Shown: positions 9,716-18,449 of the stretch, in pieces
How positions within the stretch are numbered: the first letter of the stretch is position 1
How the letters are laid out: each line of letters begins with the position of its first letter
Assembly (NCBI GenBank): GCA_902805935.1
Contig: CADCUR010000002.1
Span: 1 to 44,881, forward strand
Length of the DNA: 44,881 bases
From: an uncultured Pyrinomonadaceae bacterium
GTDB lineage: Bacteria > Acidobacteriota > Blastocatellia > Pyrinomonadales > Pyrinomonadaceae
Direction of reading: 5' to 3'
Translations under genes and position numbers: made by a program
Notes under the pieces: generated by a model
Seen by the model: only the letters and a program-made list of their open reading frames with translations
What the model was told of the DNA's origin: nothing
The model's database searches: none

Positions 9716-12058
9716 ATGAAACTTTCGCTCGCAACTCCGCTGCTCGAATTCCACAAACACGAAATCGCCGGTTTATCACAGGCGATGGCGCGCAAATTGG
9801 CAATGGCGGTCGCCGCCTTTACTTACAAAAACGATTTGGGCGAGGTGACGGTCGAGGATTTATTGAATTATTTTCCGATGCGCTATGAAGACCGCTCGAA
9901 TCTGATTCAGATTGATGAGTTGACCGACGGTCTGGAAGCGTCGGTCGAGCTTTACGCGCGGGTGGCGGGCGGCTTTCAGGTCGGCAAGAATCGCGGGTTC
10001 AAAGCGCCGCCGCTTTTTATTTTTGAAATCACGGCGGGCGACGCGGAACGCACCAGAAAGCCGGTCGTCGTTTGGTGGTTCGTCTCGGGCAAAGGCGCGT
10101 TTCGCATCGTCAATTATTGGAAAGAACGATTTGAGCGCGGCACGCGCTTCGTCGCTTACGGCAAATGGGAATGGGATGGACGCAAAAATACTTACGCGCT
10201 GCGTTTGAATAAACCGGACGAACTCGAAATTCTGCCGAGCGAAACCGATTACAACGAATTCGGTTTATTAAAAAACTTATCAACTGTAGAGAATTTTGAG
10301 AACGCAGAGAAAACAACCGAAGACGGACGACGGACGACGGACGAAACAGAAGACGATATATTCGATGATTCAAGCAATCCCGAATTGGCGACAATTCACG
10401 TCGGACGGCGCGTTCCGGTTTATCGAAAGTTGGGACAATTTCAAACCAAGCGTTTGCGCGAAATCGTTTTCAGCGTCTTGCAGAATCTCGATAAATCTTC
10501 GGTGAAAGAAACTCTGCCGGAAGATTTGTGTCAGCGTCAGAATTTAATCACCAGAGCCGAAGCGATTGAACAGATTCATTTTCCGCCGGAAGATTCGAGC
10601 ATCGCCGAATACGAAACGGCGCGCAGCCGGGCGCATTTGCGGCTTATCTTTGAAGAATTTTTTTGGGTTTCGTTCGCGCTGCAACTCAAACGCGGCGACC
10701 GCACGAAAGAGCCGAAAGGAACTTTAATCGAAATCAACGATGTCATCTACGAAAGAATAAATTCTCTTTTGCCTTTTACCTTGACCGGCGCGCAGGAGCG
10801 CGTGATTAAAAGAATTTTCGACGATATGCAGTCGGACGCGCCGATGAACCGGCTCGTGCAGGGCGATGTCGGCAGCGGAAAAACCATCGTCGCTTTCTTG
10901 GCAATGTTCGCCGCGATGGAAAACGGTTACCAGACCGCTTTGATGGCGCCGACGGAAATTTTGGCGGAGCAGCACGCCCGCAACGCGAAACGGATTTTTG
11001 AAACGTCGCCGTATCGCGTCGAACTTTTAATCGGCGGTCTGCGCGCCGCCGAAAAACGCCGCGTGCAAAAAGACGTGGCGAGCGGCGATATTCACGCCGT
11101 TGTCGGAACGCATGCCGTTATTCAAGACGCGGTTGAATTTGAACGCTTGGGTTTAGCGGTTGTTGACGAACAGCATCGCTTCGGCGTGATGCAGCGCGCC
11201 GAACTGCGCGCCCGCGGTTTTAATCCAGATATTTTGGTGATGACCGCGACACCGATTCCGCGCAGTTTGGCGATGACCGTTTACGGCGATTTGGACGTTT
11301 CGGTAATTGACGAATTGCCGCCTGGCAGAACGCCGGTCAAAACCGTCGTCGTAGGCGAGGACAAACGTGAAGGCGTTTATCGAGGCATCGAGCGCGAAAT
11401 AAATCTCGGTCGGCAGGTCTATATCGTTTATCCGCTGATTGACGAATCGGAAAAGATGGATTTGAAGGCGGCGACGAAAATGTATGAAGAACTGCGCGAT
11501 GTCGTGTTTCCCCAATACCGCGTCGGTTTGCTGCACGGCAAAATGAAAGGCTCGGAGAAAGAAGAGATTATGGGACGATTCGTGCGCGGCGAAACGCACA
11601 TTTTGATTTCGACGACGGTAATCGAAGTCGGCGTTGACGTGCCGAACGCTTCACTGATGATTATCGAACACGCCGAACGCTTCGGATTGTCGCAGCTTCA
11701 TCAATTGCGCGGACGAGTCGGGCGCGGCGCGGAACAATCGTTCTGCGTTTTATTGACCGGCGATAAAAAAACCGCCGTCGCCCGCGAACGTCTGGGAATT
11801 ATGGAAGAGACGACCGACGGTTTTCGCATCGCCGAAAAGGATTTGGAAATTCGCGGGCAAGGCGAAATTTTGGGAACTCGTCAATCGGGCGTGCAGACTT
11901 TTAAAATCGGCAACATCATCCGCGATTTGGAGATTTTGGACAAAGCCCGACAGGAAGCGGAATTTTATCTGACGCAAAAACGTCTGACAGCGGAAACTTC
12001 CAAACTTATCGAAGTGACGAAAGCCGACGCCCGTTTTCGGCTGGCGGGCATCGGTTAA
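9716..12058 (+). CDS. recG: ATP-dependent DNA helicase RecG
   Basis: RecG remodels stalled replication forks and Holliday junctions. Visible motifs are Walker A GDVGSGKT (383-390), the DEQH box VVDEQHRFGVMQR, MTATPIPRSLAMTVYGDL, DELPPGRTPVKT, ISTTVIEVGVDVPNA and the motif VI region QLRGRVGRG. The ATG at 9716 is preferred to a frame extension from 9689, which adds only MKFCAKIFP. At 780 residues it is longer than typical RecG (about 690-700). Part of the excess is a hydrophilic insert around residues 188-221 (EKTTEDGRRTTDETEDDIFD) within the N-terminal wedge/OB region. That insert is encoded by a GACGGAC heptamer array, so it looks like an acquired in-frame repeat. The helicase core appears intact. 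Confidence 0.95.
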   Translation: MKLSLATPLLEFHKHEIAGLSQAMARKLAMAVAAFTYKNDLGEVTVEDLLNYFPMRYEDRSNLIQIDELTDGLEASVELYARVAGGFQVGKNRGFKAPPLFIFEITAGDAERTRKPVVVWWFVSGKGAFRIVNYWKERFERGTRFVAYGKWEWDGRKNTYALRLNKPDELEILPSETDYNEFGLLKNLSTVENFENAEKTTEDGRRTTDETEDDIFDDSSNPELATIHVGRRVPVYRKLGQFQTKRLREIVFSVLQNLDKSSVKETLPEDLCQRQNLITRAEAIEQIHFPPEDSSIAEYETARSRAHLRLIFEEFFWVSFALQLKRGDRTKEPKGTLIEINDVIYERINSLLPFTLTGAQERVIKRIFDDMQSDAPMNRLVQGDVGSGKTIVAFLAMFAAMENGYQTALMAPTEILAEQHARNAKRIFETSPYRVELLIGGLRAAEKRRVQKDVASGDIHAVVGTHAVIQDAVEFERLGLAVVDEQHRFGVMQRAELRARGFNPDILVMTATPIPRSLAMTVYGDLDVSVIDELPPGRTPVKTVVVGEDKREGVYRGIEREINLGRQVYIVYPLIDESEKMDLKAATKMYEELRDVVFPQYRVGLLHGKMKGSEKEEIMGRFVRGETHILISTTVIEVGVDVPNASLMIIEHAERFGLSQLHQLRGRVGRGAEQSFCVLLTGDKKTAVARERLGIMEETTDGFRIAEKDLEIRGQGEILGTRQSGVQTFKIGNIIRDLEILDKARQEAEFYLTQKRLTAETSKLIEVTKADARFRLAGIG
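10322..10342 (+). repeat. In-frame heptamer array (GACGGAC)3 inside recG
   Basis: Three exact head-to-tail GACGGAC units encode part of DGRRTTDE in RecG. The period of 7 is not a multiple of 3, so three units (21 bases) keep the frame. This is unlike the surrounding coding sequence and like the intergenic heptamer arrays elsewhere in the window. Confidence 0.75.
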
Positions 12059-12644
12059 GTTCTGCGAAAATTAAAAAACCTAAGTTGCCGATTGGCAAAA
12101 ATAAAGAATTTCACAGCCGAGACGTAGAGATGCACTGAGAAGCGAATAAGTCTCAGCAACTCTCAACGTGTGTTCTTTGCTTCGCCGGCAATAAATTAAT
12201 TTTCGATAAAATCCTGTTTAAATGACATTTTCGACAGCGGCGATTGCGCGTTGAAATTACAGAAGTTTCGCCGGGTTTTGTCAATGTTTCTTTGTATTTA
12301 AGAAATTCTCCAGCGCTGATTTTTGCGGCGGATTTCGCTGCGCCTGAAAATAAATTCGCGTTTTTCCACAAAAAACCCGTTTGGTTATTGAACTTTATTA
12401 AAAGATTTGGTTATATTGCTTTTATAGATTCAACCTCTCGTACGGTTTTCGGCGTAATTCTGTGACTTTATTTTTCTATACGATTTTCAAGACCGAGAAA
12501 TGCTCCTGTAGTAATTAGATTCTACGTCTTGTTTGTAAATTTGCAGATTTGCCCGAAAACAGAAGCAATGTGCGAATTCCGACATTTTTTGCCGATGCCG
12601 GAAAACGAATTCGCCCGTCATCTAAAATATAAAGGAAGAAAAAA
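12059..12644. other. Long intergenic region after recG, no gene supported
   Basis: About 585 bases. Short frames on both strands (12153-12371 and 12244-12465) overlap each other, lack ribosome binding sites and show no family resemblance. It holds a decayed inverted element at 12123-12170 and an AAGGA ribosome binding site (12632-12636) for the next gene. Otherwise I see nothing. Confidence 0.5.
12123..12170. repeat. Degenerate inverted repeat of the CGCAGAGACGC type
   Basis: The left arm ACGTAGAGATGCACTGAGA (12122-12140) is matched by the inverse of TCTCAGCAACTCTCAACGT (about 12151-12169) with several mismatches. It resembles a worn copy of the element at 9496-9640. Confidence 0.4.
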
Positions 12645-13610
12645 ATGGAAAACCGACGACCAGCGACCAGCAACACTCCGCGACCTATAAATCGAACGAA
12701 CAATTTCAGCAGAAACGAAGGCGACCGACCGTCGTTCGGAGCGCGACCTTATCAACCGCGCGACAATCGTTTTCAACCGCGCGGCGGCGACAGATTTCAA
12801 AGCCGCGACGACCGCCCCCGAAACGGCGATGCGCGGTTTCAAAGCGGCAGAGACGACGCGAATCAACGGCGCGATACCAGATTTCAGAACAATCGAGACG
12901 AACGGAATCCGCGCCGCGATGAAAAATTCCAACCGAGAGATAATAAGTTTCAACCGAGAGATAATAAGTTTCAACCGCGCGAGCGTTTTGCTCCGAAAGG
13001 GCGCGCTGGTTTCAAGCCGTGGGAGCGAGAGCAGCCGCTGCCGCGCATCGTATCGGATATGCAAGTGACAGACGGAAAGCACCGCGGAAAGTATCTGCAA
13101 AGCACGACCTCGGTCAAAGTGCGCCCGACCGCCCGTCGGATTCGTGAAGTGATGTTCAGAATTCTTTTCCGGCGGGTTCGCGCCGGGAGATTTCTCGATT
13201 TGTGCGCCGGGTCGGGAACCGTGGGCATCGAGGCAATCTCGCGCGGCGCGCTGATCGGCACGTTCGTCGAGCGCTCCGCCAAAATGTGCGGCTACATCAA
13301 AAAAAATATGGAAGCCTGCGGCATCAAAGAAGGACACGGCGAGATTCACGAAATCGAAGTCGTTCCGTTTTTGAAACGAATGGAGAAACGCCGCCGCGTC
13401 TGGGACGTGGTTTATTTCGACCCGCCGTATGATTCAAATTACGACGAAGTTCTCGCCTATTTCAGTCGCGGCGCGGCGCTCAGACCGCAGGGAGTTCTAG
13501 TCATCGAACATCCGACGGAAATGTTTTTCCCCGAAACCTTCGGCGTGATGAAACGCTGGCGCGTCGTCACGCAAGGCGATACGGCTTTGAGTTTTTACGA
13601 ACGTAGGTAA
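12645..13610 (+). CDS. RsmD-type rRNA methyltransferase paralogue with N-terminal Arg-rich disordered tail
   Basis: 321 residues. Residues 1-133 are low-complexity and strongly basic (repeated FQPRDNK, RFQ, RRD), probably disordered and RNA-binding. Residues about 134-321 form a class I SAM-dependent methyltransferase of the RsmD family: RPTARRIREVMFRIL, the SAM loop FLDLCAGSGTVGIEAISRGA, and the catalytic FDPPYD with DPPY at 259-262. RsmD methylates N2 of G966 in 16S rRNA. AAGGA at 12632-12636 supports the ATG. A canonical RsmD follows 75 bases downstream, so this copy may modify another site or act with RNA partners. The tail contains a DNA tandem repeat and begins in a GACCAGC heptamer pair, so it may be repeat-derived. 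Confidence 0.85.
   Translation: MENRRPATSNTPRPINRTNNFSRNEGDRPSFGARPYQPRDNRFQPRGGDRFQSRDDRPRNGDARFQSGRDDANQRRDTRFQNNRDERNPRRDEKFQPRDNKFQPRDNKFQPRERFAPKGRAGFKPWEREQPLPRIVSDMQVTDGKHRGKYLQSTTSVKVRPTARRIREVMFRILFRRVRAGRFLDLCAGSGTVGIEAISRGALIGTFVERSAKMCGYIKKNMEACGIKEGHGEIHEIEVVPFLKRMEKRRRVWDVVYFDPPYDSNYDEVLAYFSRGAALRPQGVLVIEHPTEMFFPETFGVMKRWRVVTQGDTALSFYERR
12927..12983 (+). repeat. 21-base tandem repeat within the Arg-rich tail
   Basis: Two nearly identical 21-base units (core CAACCGAGAGATAATAAG) and a third partial unit encode FQPRDNK-FQPRDNK-FQPRERF. The repeat is in frame, so its copy number can change without breaking the protein. Confidence 0.8.
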
Positions 13611-13613
13611 ATT

Positions 13614-13675
13614 CCAAGTCCAAAGTCCAAAGTCCAAAGTCCAAAGTCGGTTTACGAATTTGGACTTTGGACTTT
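13614..13675. repeat. (CAAAGTC) heptamer array with inverted partner
   Basis: Five head-to-tail units (CCAAGTC then CAAAGTC four times, 13614-13648) are followed by the inverse arm TTTGGACTTTGGACTT. Together they can form a hairpin between the two RsmD-type genes. It begins just after the stop codon of the first and ends just before the ATG of the second. Confidence 0.85.
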
Positions 13676-13684
13676 TAGATTGTT

Positions 13685-14239
13685 ATGCGAATTATTTCTG
13701 GCGAATATCGCGGACGAATCTTAAAAAGTCCCGCCGACCTTAAAACTCGTCCGACCTCTGACCGGTTGCGCGAAACTCTTTTCAATATCTTGAATCCGAT
13801 GATTTCCCGAAAAACGCGCTTTCTCGATTTGTGTGCGGGAACGGGAGCCATCGGCATCGAAGCCGTTTCGCGCGGCGCGGGCTTTGTGACGTTCGTTGAC
13901 AAATCGAACCGCGCCTGCGCTTTGATCGAAGAAAATCTCGACCTCCTGAAAATCCCCGAAGAACAGACGGAAATTTTTCGCAGCCCGGCTGAAAAATTCG
14001 TCACGCGCGAACATCAAAAAGTTTGGGACATCGTGTTTTACGATCCGCCGTATCGGGAAAATTACCGGCAATTTTTGTTCGAATTCGCCGCAAATGCGCC
14101 TAATCTATTGAGCGACGACGGCGTTCTGATTGCCGAGCATCACGCTAAAACGATTCTTCCCGAGGCGGTCGGCGACATTCATCGGCAGCGCGTGACAAAG
14201 CAGGGCGAAACGCATCTGAGTTTTTATGAAAGACGTTAA
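13685..14239 (+). CDS. rsmD: 16S rRNA (guanine(966)-N(2))-methyltransferase RsmD
   Basis: 184 residues, the usual RsmD length. The N-terminus MRIISGEYRGRILKSP and RPTSDRLRETLFNIL are family hallmarks, followed by the SAM loop FLDLCAGTGAIGIEAVSRGA (about 53-72) and the catalytic YDPPY (DPPY at 120-123). It methylates G966 of 16S rRNA during 30S assembly. It follows a longer paralogue in the same direction, separated only by a heptamer hairpin, and the two share the ending LSFYERR, consistent with local duplication. The assignment of rsmD to this copy rests on its canonical size and N-terminus. Confidence 0.93.
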   Translation: MRIISGEYRGRILKSPADLKTRPTSDRLRETLFNILNPMISRKTRFLDLCAGTGAIGIEAVSRGAGFVTFVDKSNRACALIEENLDLLKIPEEQTEIFRSPAEKFVTREHQKVWDIVFYDPPYRENYRQFLFEFAANAPNLLSDDGVLIAEHHAKTILPEAVGDIHRQRVTKQGETHLSFYERR

Positions 14240-14367
14240 ATTTGCGATTTTCAATTTGCGATTTGCGATTGGTCGAAGCAAAATCGTATTTTGATTTGCG
14301 GCAATTTGAGATCGTGATTTTCGCTTCGCTTCACGAGATTGCAAATCGCAAATCGCAAATCGCAAAT
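14238..14367. repeat. (TTTGCGA)/(TCGCAAA) inverted heptamer element ending on a start codon
   Basis: The left arm carries TTTGCGA units (14239-14270), the right arm four GCAAATC-type units (14341-14367), and nested palindromic sequence lies between (GAAGCAAAATC versus GATTTTCGCTTC). The last right-arm unit reads GCAAATG and provides the ATG of the EamA gene at 14366. The left end overlaps the stop of rsmD (14237-14239). Confidence 0.85.
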
Positions 14368-15286
14368 GAAAATAATCATCTGGCTGACGCTCTGCTTAAT
14401 TTGGGGAACGACCTGGTTTTTTATCAAAATCGGACTCGAAGATTTGCCGCCCATAACCTTCGCCGCCGCCCGTTTCGCTTCCGCCATTTTGATTTTAGCC
14501 GTCATTATCCTAGTGCAGAAAATTCCGCTTCCCACTACGAAACGCGAATGGAAATTGATTGCGCTGACCGGCGTTCTTCAGTTTTCCGTCAATTACAGCC
14601 TCGTTTTCTGGAGCGAAGTGTATATTTCGTCGGGCTTGGCGGCGGTTTTGCAGGCGATGATTACGGTTTTCGGACTCGCGCTGGCGTGGATTCATTTGCC
14701 GAACGAGCGAATCACTCGATTAAAAATCGTCGCCGTCCTGCTCGGCATCAGCGGCGTCGCCGTTATCTTTATCGAACAATTACAAATCAACAGTTTGATG
14801 GCGTTTGCCGGCTGCGCAGCGATTGTATTCGGAGCGTATGCCGCGGCGCACGGTTCGATTCTGGTCAAAGCCTACGGCGGCGCGATTCATCCGGCGACGC
14901 TGGTTTTCGGACAGATGGTGTGCGGAATCGCGCCGGTTATTATTTACGGTCTCGCCGTCGAAGGCAATCCGCTTCGGTTAAATTGGAGTTGGAGGGCGAT
15001 AATCTGCGTTCTTTATTTGAGCGTTTTTGGAACCGTCGCGGCGTTTTGGCTTTACTACTGGCTTTTAAGTAAACTCGAATCAACCAAAGCGATGATGATT
15101 TCCTTGGTTACGCCGCTGATTGCCGTCATCATCGGCGGAATTTTTTTAGGCGAGCGGCTGCCCGTTCAAACATTCTTCGGAGGCGTTTTGATTCTGGCGA
15201 GCATCGGGTTAATTGTTTTTAGAAAAAAGATTAGCCGCAGCGAACATGCAGAGAAAGAGAATTTAGCCGCGAACGCCGCAAATTAA
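14366..15286 (+). CDS. EamA/DMT-family transporter
   Basis: 306 residues with about ten hydrophobic segments and the two EamA halves. The first starts IIWLTLCLIWGTTWFFIKIGLEDLPP; the second contains AYAAAHGSILVKAYGG and ends in LLSKLESTKAMMISLVTPLIAVIIGGIFLGE. DMT proteins export amino acids or other metabolites across the inner membrane; the substrate cannot be told from sequence. The ATG lies inside the last unit of a heptamer array and has no Shine-Dalgarno, so initiation may be weak or the repeat may have replaced an older leader. The C-terminal tail (EKENLAANAAN) is encoded by sequence shared with another repeat family in this window. Confidence 0.88.
   Translation: MKIIIWLTLCLIWGTTWFFIKIGLEDLPPITFAAARFASAILILAVIILVQKIPLPTTKREWKLIALTGVLQFSVNYSLVFWSEVYISSGLAAVLQAMITVFGLALAWIHLPNERITRLKIVAVLLGISGVAVIFIEQLQINSLMAFAGCAAIVFGAYAAAHGSILVKAYGGAIHPATLVFGQMVCGIAPVIIYGLAVEGNPLRLNWSWRAIICVLYLSVFGTVAAFWLYYWLLSKLESTKAMMISLVTPLIAVIIGGIFLGERLPVQTFFGGVLILASIGLIVFRKKISRSEHAEKENLAANAAN
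15260..15276. repeat. Partial copy of the TTAGCCGCGAACG repeat inside a coding end
   Basis: AATTTAGCCGCGAACG also forms the ends of the large palindrome at 37228-37332. Here it encodes the last residues of the EamA transporter and supplies sequence next to its stop codon. Confidence 0.6.
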
Positions 15287-15361
15287 CTTTTTCCGATCAT
15301 CGTGTTTCTTCTGATTAAACTTTCTCTGATTTGTCTCTATATTCTTTGCGACAAAAAAATT

Positions 15362-16528
15362 ATGCAGTTCAAATTCACAACCGCCGGAGAATCGCACGGC
15401 AAAGCCCTTGTCGCCATCGTCGAAGGTTTGCCCGCCGGTCTGGAAATAAACGTCGAACGAATCAATCACGAGTTGTGGCGTCGGCAACAGGGCTACGGGC
15501 GCGGCGGACGGCAGAAGATTGAAAAAGATACGGTTGAAATTTTATCCGGCGTGCGGCACGGCGCAACGCTCGGTTCGCCCGTCGCTTTACTCGTCGAAAA
15601 TAAGGATTTCGTGCATTGGCAAGAGGTAATGGCGGCTGAAAAATTGGAAGTCGCGCCGAAGAATCCGCGCCTCGTCAAACGTCCTAGACCGGGACACGCT
15701 GATCTGGCGGGCGGTCAGAAGTTCGGCGCCAGAGATTTGCGCGACGTTTTAGAACGCGCCTCAGCCAGAGAAACAGCAGCGCGCGTCGCCTGCGGCGCAA
15801 TCGCCCGGCAACTGCTCGAAAACTTCGGCGTTTGTATAAAAAGCCACGTCGTCAAATTGGGCGACGTTCCCGAAAAACCGCTTGAGAAAACATTCGGCGA
15901 AATAGATGCGATTGACGAAACCGCGCCGCTCAGATGCGCCGACGCGGAAACCGAAAGGCGAATGATTGAACTGATAGACCGAGCCAAAGCCGAAGGCGAT
16001 ACTTTAGGGGGAATTTTTGAAGTCGTTGCAAAAAACGTCGCCGTCGGTTTGGGCTCGCACGTTTCCTGGAGCGAAAAATTAGACGGTCGCATCGCGCAGG
16101 CGTTGATGTCAATTCAAGCCGTCAAAGCCGTCGAAATCGGAAGCGGCGTGGAAAACGCAACGCTTCCCGGCTCGCGCGTTCACGATGAAATCAGATTTGA
16201 ATACGATAACTTTAAACGAACCACAAACCGCGCCGGCGGTCTCGAAGGCGGCGTCACCAACGGCGAAGAATTAAGAGTACGCGGTTATCTAAAGCCGATT
16301 GCAACCTTAAAAAAACCGCTTCGCTCCATAGATATTGACACGAAGCACGAAGAATCAGCGTCGTTTGAACGCTCGGACGTAACGGCGGTTCCGGCGGCGG
16401 GCGTCATCGGCGAAGCGATGCTGGCGATTGTTCTGGCAAACGCGATGCGCGAAAAATTCGGCGGCGACTCTCTGACAGAAATGCGGATGAATTTTGACAG
16501 CTACCAGAACGCCTTACGAAATTATTAA
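15362..16528 (+). CDS. aroC: Chorismate synthase
   Basis: 388 residues. It converts 5-enolpyruvylshikimate-3-phosphate to chorismate, the last shikimate-pathway step, using reduced FMN. Visible signatures are [12 protein letters not shown] (5-15, with the active-site His), [13 protein letters not shown], the [10 protein letters not shown] stretch, [20 protein letters not shown], the [16 protein letters not shown] segment and the C-terminal [21 protein letters not shown] with its conserved Asp. The ATG at 15362 begins the conserved [13 protein letters not shown]; an in-frame upstream start at 15302 would add a hydrophobic leader that is not family-like. It is convergent with purD, 26 bases apart. 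Confidence 0.96.
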   Translation: MQFKFTTAGESHGKALVAIVEGLPAGLEINVERINHELWRRQQGYGRGGRQKIEKDTVEILSGVRHGATLGSPVALLVENKDFVHWQEVMAAEKLEVAPKNPRLVKRPRPGHADLAGGQKFGARDLRDVLERASARETAARVACGAIARQLLENFGVCIKSHVVKLGDVPEKPLEKTFGEIDAIDETAPLRCADAETERRMIELIDRAKAEGDTLGGIFEVVAKNVAVGLGSHVSWSEKLDGRIAQALMSIQAVKAVEIGSGVENATLPGSRVHDEIRFEYDNFKRTTNRAGGLEGGVTNGEELRVRGYLKPIATLKKPLRSIDIDTKHEESASFERSDVTAVPAAGVIGEAMLAIVLANAMREKFGGDSLTEMRMNFDSYQNALRNY

Positions 16529-16554
16529 TCGCAAAATCAAAATTCGGTGAAAAA

Positions 16555-17820
16555 TCATTTTCCGATATCGCGACGATACTGCATTCCGTTCCAGCTTATT
16601 TCGCCGACGGCGCGATACGCTCTTTTAATCGCTTCGCTTAAATTTTCCGCGCTCGCCGTCACTCCCAAAACTCGTCCGCCGTTCGTAATGTAATTTCCCC
16701 GCTCGTCTTGCGCCGTTCCCGCATGAAAGATATTGACATCGGTAAATTCTTTGTCCAAACCGTAAATAACGTCGCCGGTCTGCGCTTTTTGCGGATAACC
16801 TCTGGCGGCGAGAACAACGCAAGCCGAGCTTCCTGTTTCCCATTCGACCGCCGTTTCATCGAGCGTTTGATTTAGAATCGCTTCACAGATTTCAACCAAA
16901 TCAGTTTTCAGTTTAACTAAAATCACCTGCGTCTCGGGGTCGCCGAAACGCGCGTTGTATTCGATAACTCGCGCGCCGTCGGGCGTCATCATCAAGCCGA
17001 GAAATAAAATTCCGCGGAATGGAAAGCCTTCTTCCCGGCATCCGCGCATAGTCGGCTCGACGATTTCTCCGATGATTTTTGCGGTTTCATCTTTTGATAA
17101 AAGACTCGGGTCGGCAATCGTTCCCATGCCGCCCGTGTTCGCGCCCGCGTCATTCTCGTAAATGCGTTTGTGGTCGCGCACCGGCGGCATCAGCGCAAAG
17201 TGTTCGCCATCGGCGAACAGCAAAAGCGAGACTTCTTTGCCGAACAGACATTCTTCCAGAACGATTCGTTCAACCGCTTCTTTTCCGACCGTATTTTCGA
17301 GTTCGTTTATCGCTCGCTCGGCTTCGAGGCGATTTGCGGCAACGACCACGCCTTTGCCCGCCGCCAGACCGTCGGCTTTGACGACGACCGGCGCGCCTTC
17401 AATGCCGAATCGCCCGCTTCGCAAAATCTCCACAGCTTCGCGCGGCGATTCGGCAATTTCATAACCAGCCGTCGGGATGTTATGCCGCCGCATAAAATCT
17501 TTCGCAAAAGATTTGCTGGCTTCAAGCCGCGCAGATTGCTTGCTTGCGCCGACGATCTTTAAACCGCGCCGCTCGAACTCGTCAACGATGCCGAGCGCGA
17601 GCGCCGTTTCGCCGCCGACGAAGGTCAAATCAATTCGGTTTTCGACCGCGAAACGGGCGAGCGCGCCGATTTCGCCAGGCTTGATATTAACGCGCTCGGC
17701 GACGCGCGCGATTCCGGCATTGCCGTCGGCGCAAAATATTTTCGTTATTTTTTCGCTTTGTTTGAAAGTTCGGCACAGCGCGTGTTCGCGCCCGCCCGAA
17801 CCGACGACTAACACTTTCAT
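16555..17820 (-). CDS. purD: Phosphoribosylamine--glycine ligase
   Basis: 421 residues, normal length. GAR synthetase joins glycine to 5-phosphoribosylamine using ATP in purine biosynthesis. The N-terminal VLVVGSGGREHAL is the classic PurD start. The ATP-grasp core includes VVVKADGLAAGKGV, LMPPVRDHKRIYENDAGANTGGMGT and the PurD signature EYNARFGDPETQ. The C-terminal domain carries ACVVLAARGYP and TNGGRVLGVTA. It stands apart from other pur genes, as is common outside Firmicutes. The promoter for the divergent gene lies in the 242-base gap upstream. I see no riboswitch in its leader. Confidence 0.96.
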   Translation of the reverse strand: MKVLVVGSGGREHALCRTFKQSEKITKIFCADGNAGIARVAERVNIKPGEIGALARFAVENRIDLTFVGGETALALGIVDEFERRGLKIVGASKQSARLEASKSFAKDFMRRHNIPTAGYEIAESPREAVEILRSGRFGIEGAPVVVKADGLAAGKGVVVAANRLEAERAINELENTVGKEAVERIVLEECLFGKEVSLLLFADGEHFALMPPVRDHKRIYENDAGANTGGMGTIADPSLLSKDETAKIIGEIVEPTMRGCREEGFPFRGILFLGLMMTPDGARVIEYNARFGDPETQVILVKLKTDLVEICEAILNQTLDETAVEWETGSSACVVLAARGYPQKAQTGDVIYGLDKEFTDVNIFHAGTAQDERGNYITNGGRVLGVTASAENLSEAIKRAYRAVGEISWNGMQYRRDIGK

Positions 17821-18062
17821 AGGTTTTTAAAGTTATAATAAAATGTTCGCTTAATATCACGGTTTTGGCGGTTAAAACTTGACACGCCCGACTGATAGTT
17901 ATAATTTCAAATTAAGTCAAAATCAATTTTTAGTCGATAAACAAACGGCATCTCAAGCCGGAACTTACCGGAAATCATTTATTTGACAAAAACGTTTTTA
18001 AATTGAATTCGTTTCTTCAAACAATTCAATTTTTGAAGCTGAAAATTACAAGGGAAAACTCG
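17821..18062. promoter_or_regulatory. Divergent intergenic region with consensus promoter toward the zinc-ribbon gene
   Basis: A perfect -35 TTGACA (17879-17884) and perfect -10 TATAAT (17900-17905) are separated by only 15 bases, shorter than the usual 17. A leader of about 150 bases would precede the GTG at 18063; it contains a small CCGG-loop-CCGG hairpin (17958-17971). Nothing else is recognised. Confidence 0.5.
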
Positions 18063-18449
18063 GTGATAAAGGTCGTGCCTACCAATCTTAAAGAATTTAA
18101 TCGCAAAACTTTCGCTGACCAGCCGGAGCTGGAAGATATAAACATCGCCTGCAGCGACTGCGAAAACGATTTCGTCTGGTCGGTCGGCGAGCAGATGTTT
18201 TTCCGCGATAAAGGGCTGCGAAATCCGCCGAAACGCTGCAAGGAATGTAAACAGGCGAAGAACGAACGCCTGAACGCGATTATCGCCGCCAGCGAAACGG
18301 GCATCAAACAGAAAATCGAAGTCGCCGTTTACTGCGCCAAGTGCAGCGGCTACACAACTGTCCCCTTTTACCCGTCGCAAGGTCGCCCCGTCTTTTGCCG
18401 CTCATGTTATCTGGAAATGAATCCGTTACCTAAAAATGGTGAAGAATAA
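18063..18449 (+). CDS. Double zinc-ribbon protein (zf-TRCL-like plus CxxC-x17-CxxC)
   Basis: 128 residues from a GTG start chosen because AAGGG (18050-18054) is well placed; a TTG at 18003 in frame lacks this support. Two zinc sites are visible. The first, C30-x2-C33 with C59-x2-C62 (ACSDC...FVWSVGEQMFF...PKRCKEC), matches the 'probable zinc-ribbon' family. The second, C91-x2-C94 and C112-x2-C115 with exactly 17 residues between C94 and C112 (TTVPFYPSQGRPVFC), matches the CxxC-x17-CxxC domain. Such proteins are thought to bind nucleic acid or ribosomes, but their role is unproven. It is convergent with the transporter gene, with an imperfect hairpin over its stop codon. Confidence 0.85.
   Translation: MIKVVPTNLKEFNRKTFADQPELEDINIACSDCENDFVWSVGEQMFFRDKGLRNPPKRCKECKQAKNERLNAIIAASETGIKQKIEVAVYCAKCSGYTTVPFYPSQGRPVFCRSCYLEMNPLPKNGEE

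Noticed and set aside
12153-12465. Two short opposing frames in the gap after recG
   Set aside because: They overlap each other, lack start signals and their translations show no structured pattern.
13614-13675. Heptamer arrays considered as a CRISPR array
   Set aside because: Units are 7 bases and directly adjacent, with no spacers and no cas genes in the window.
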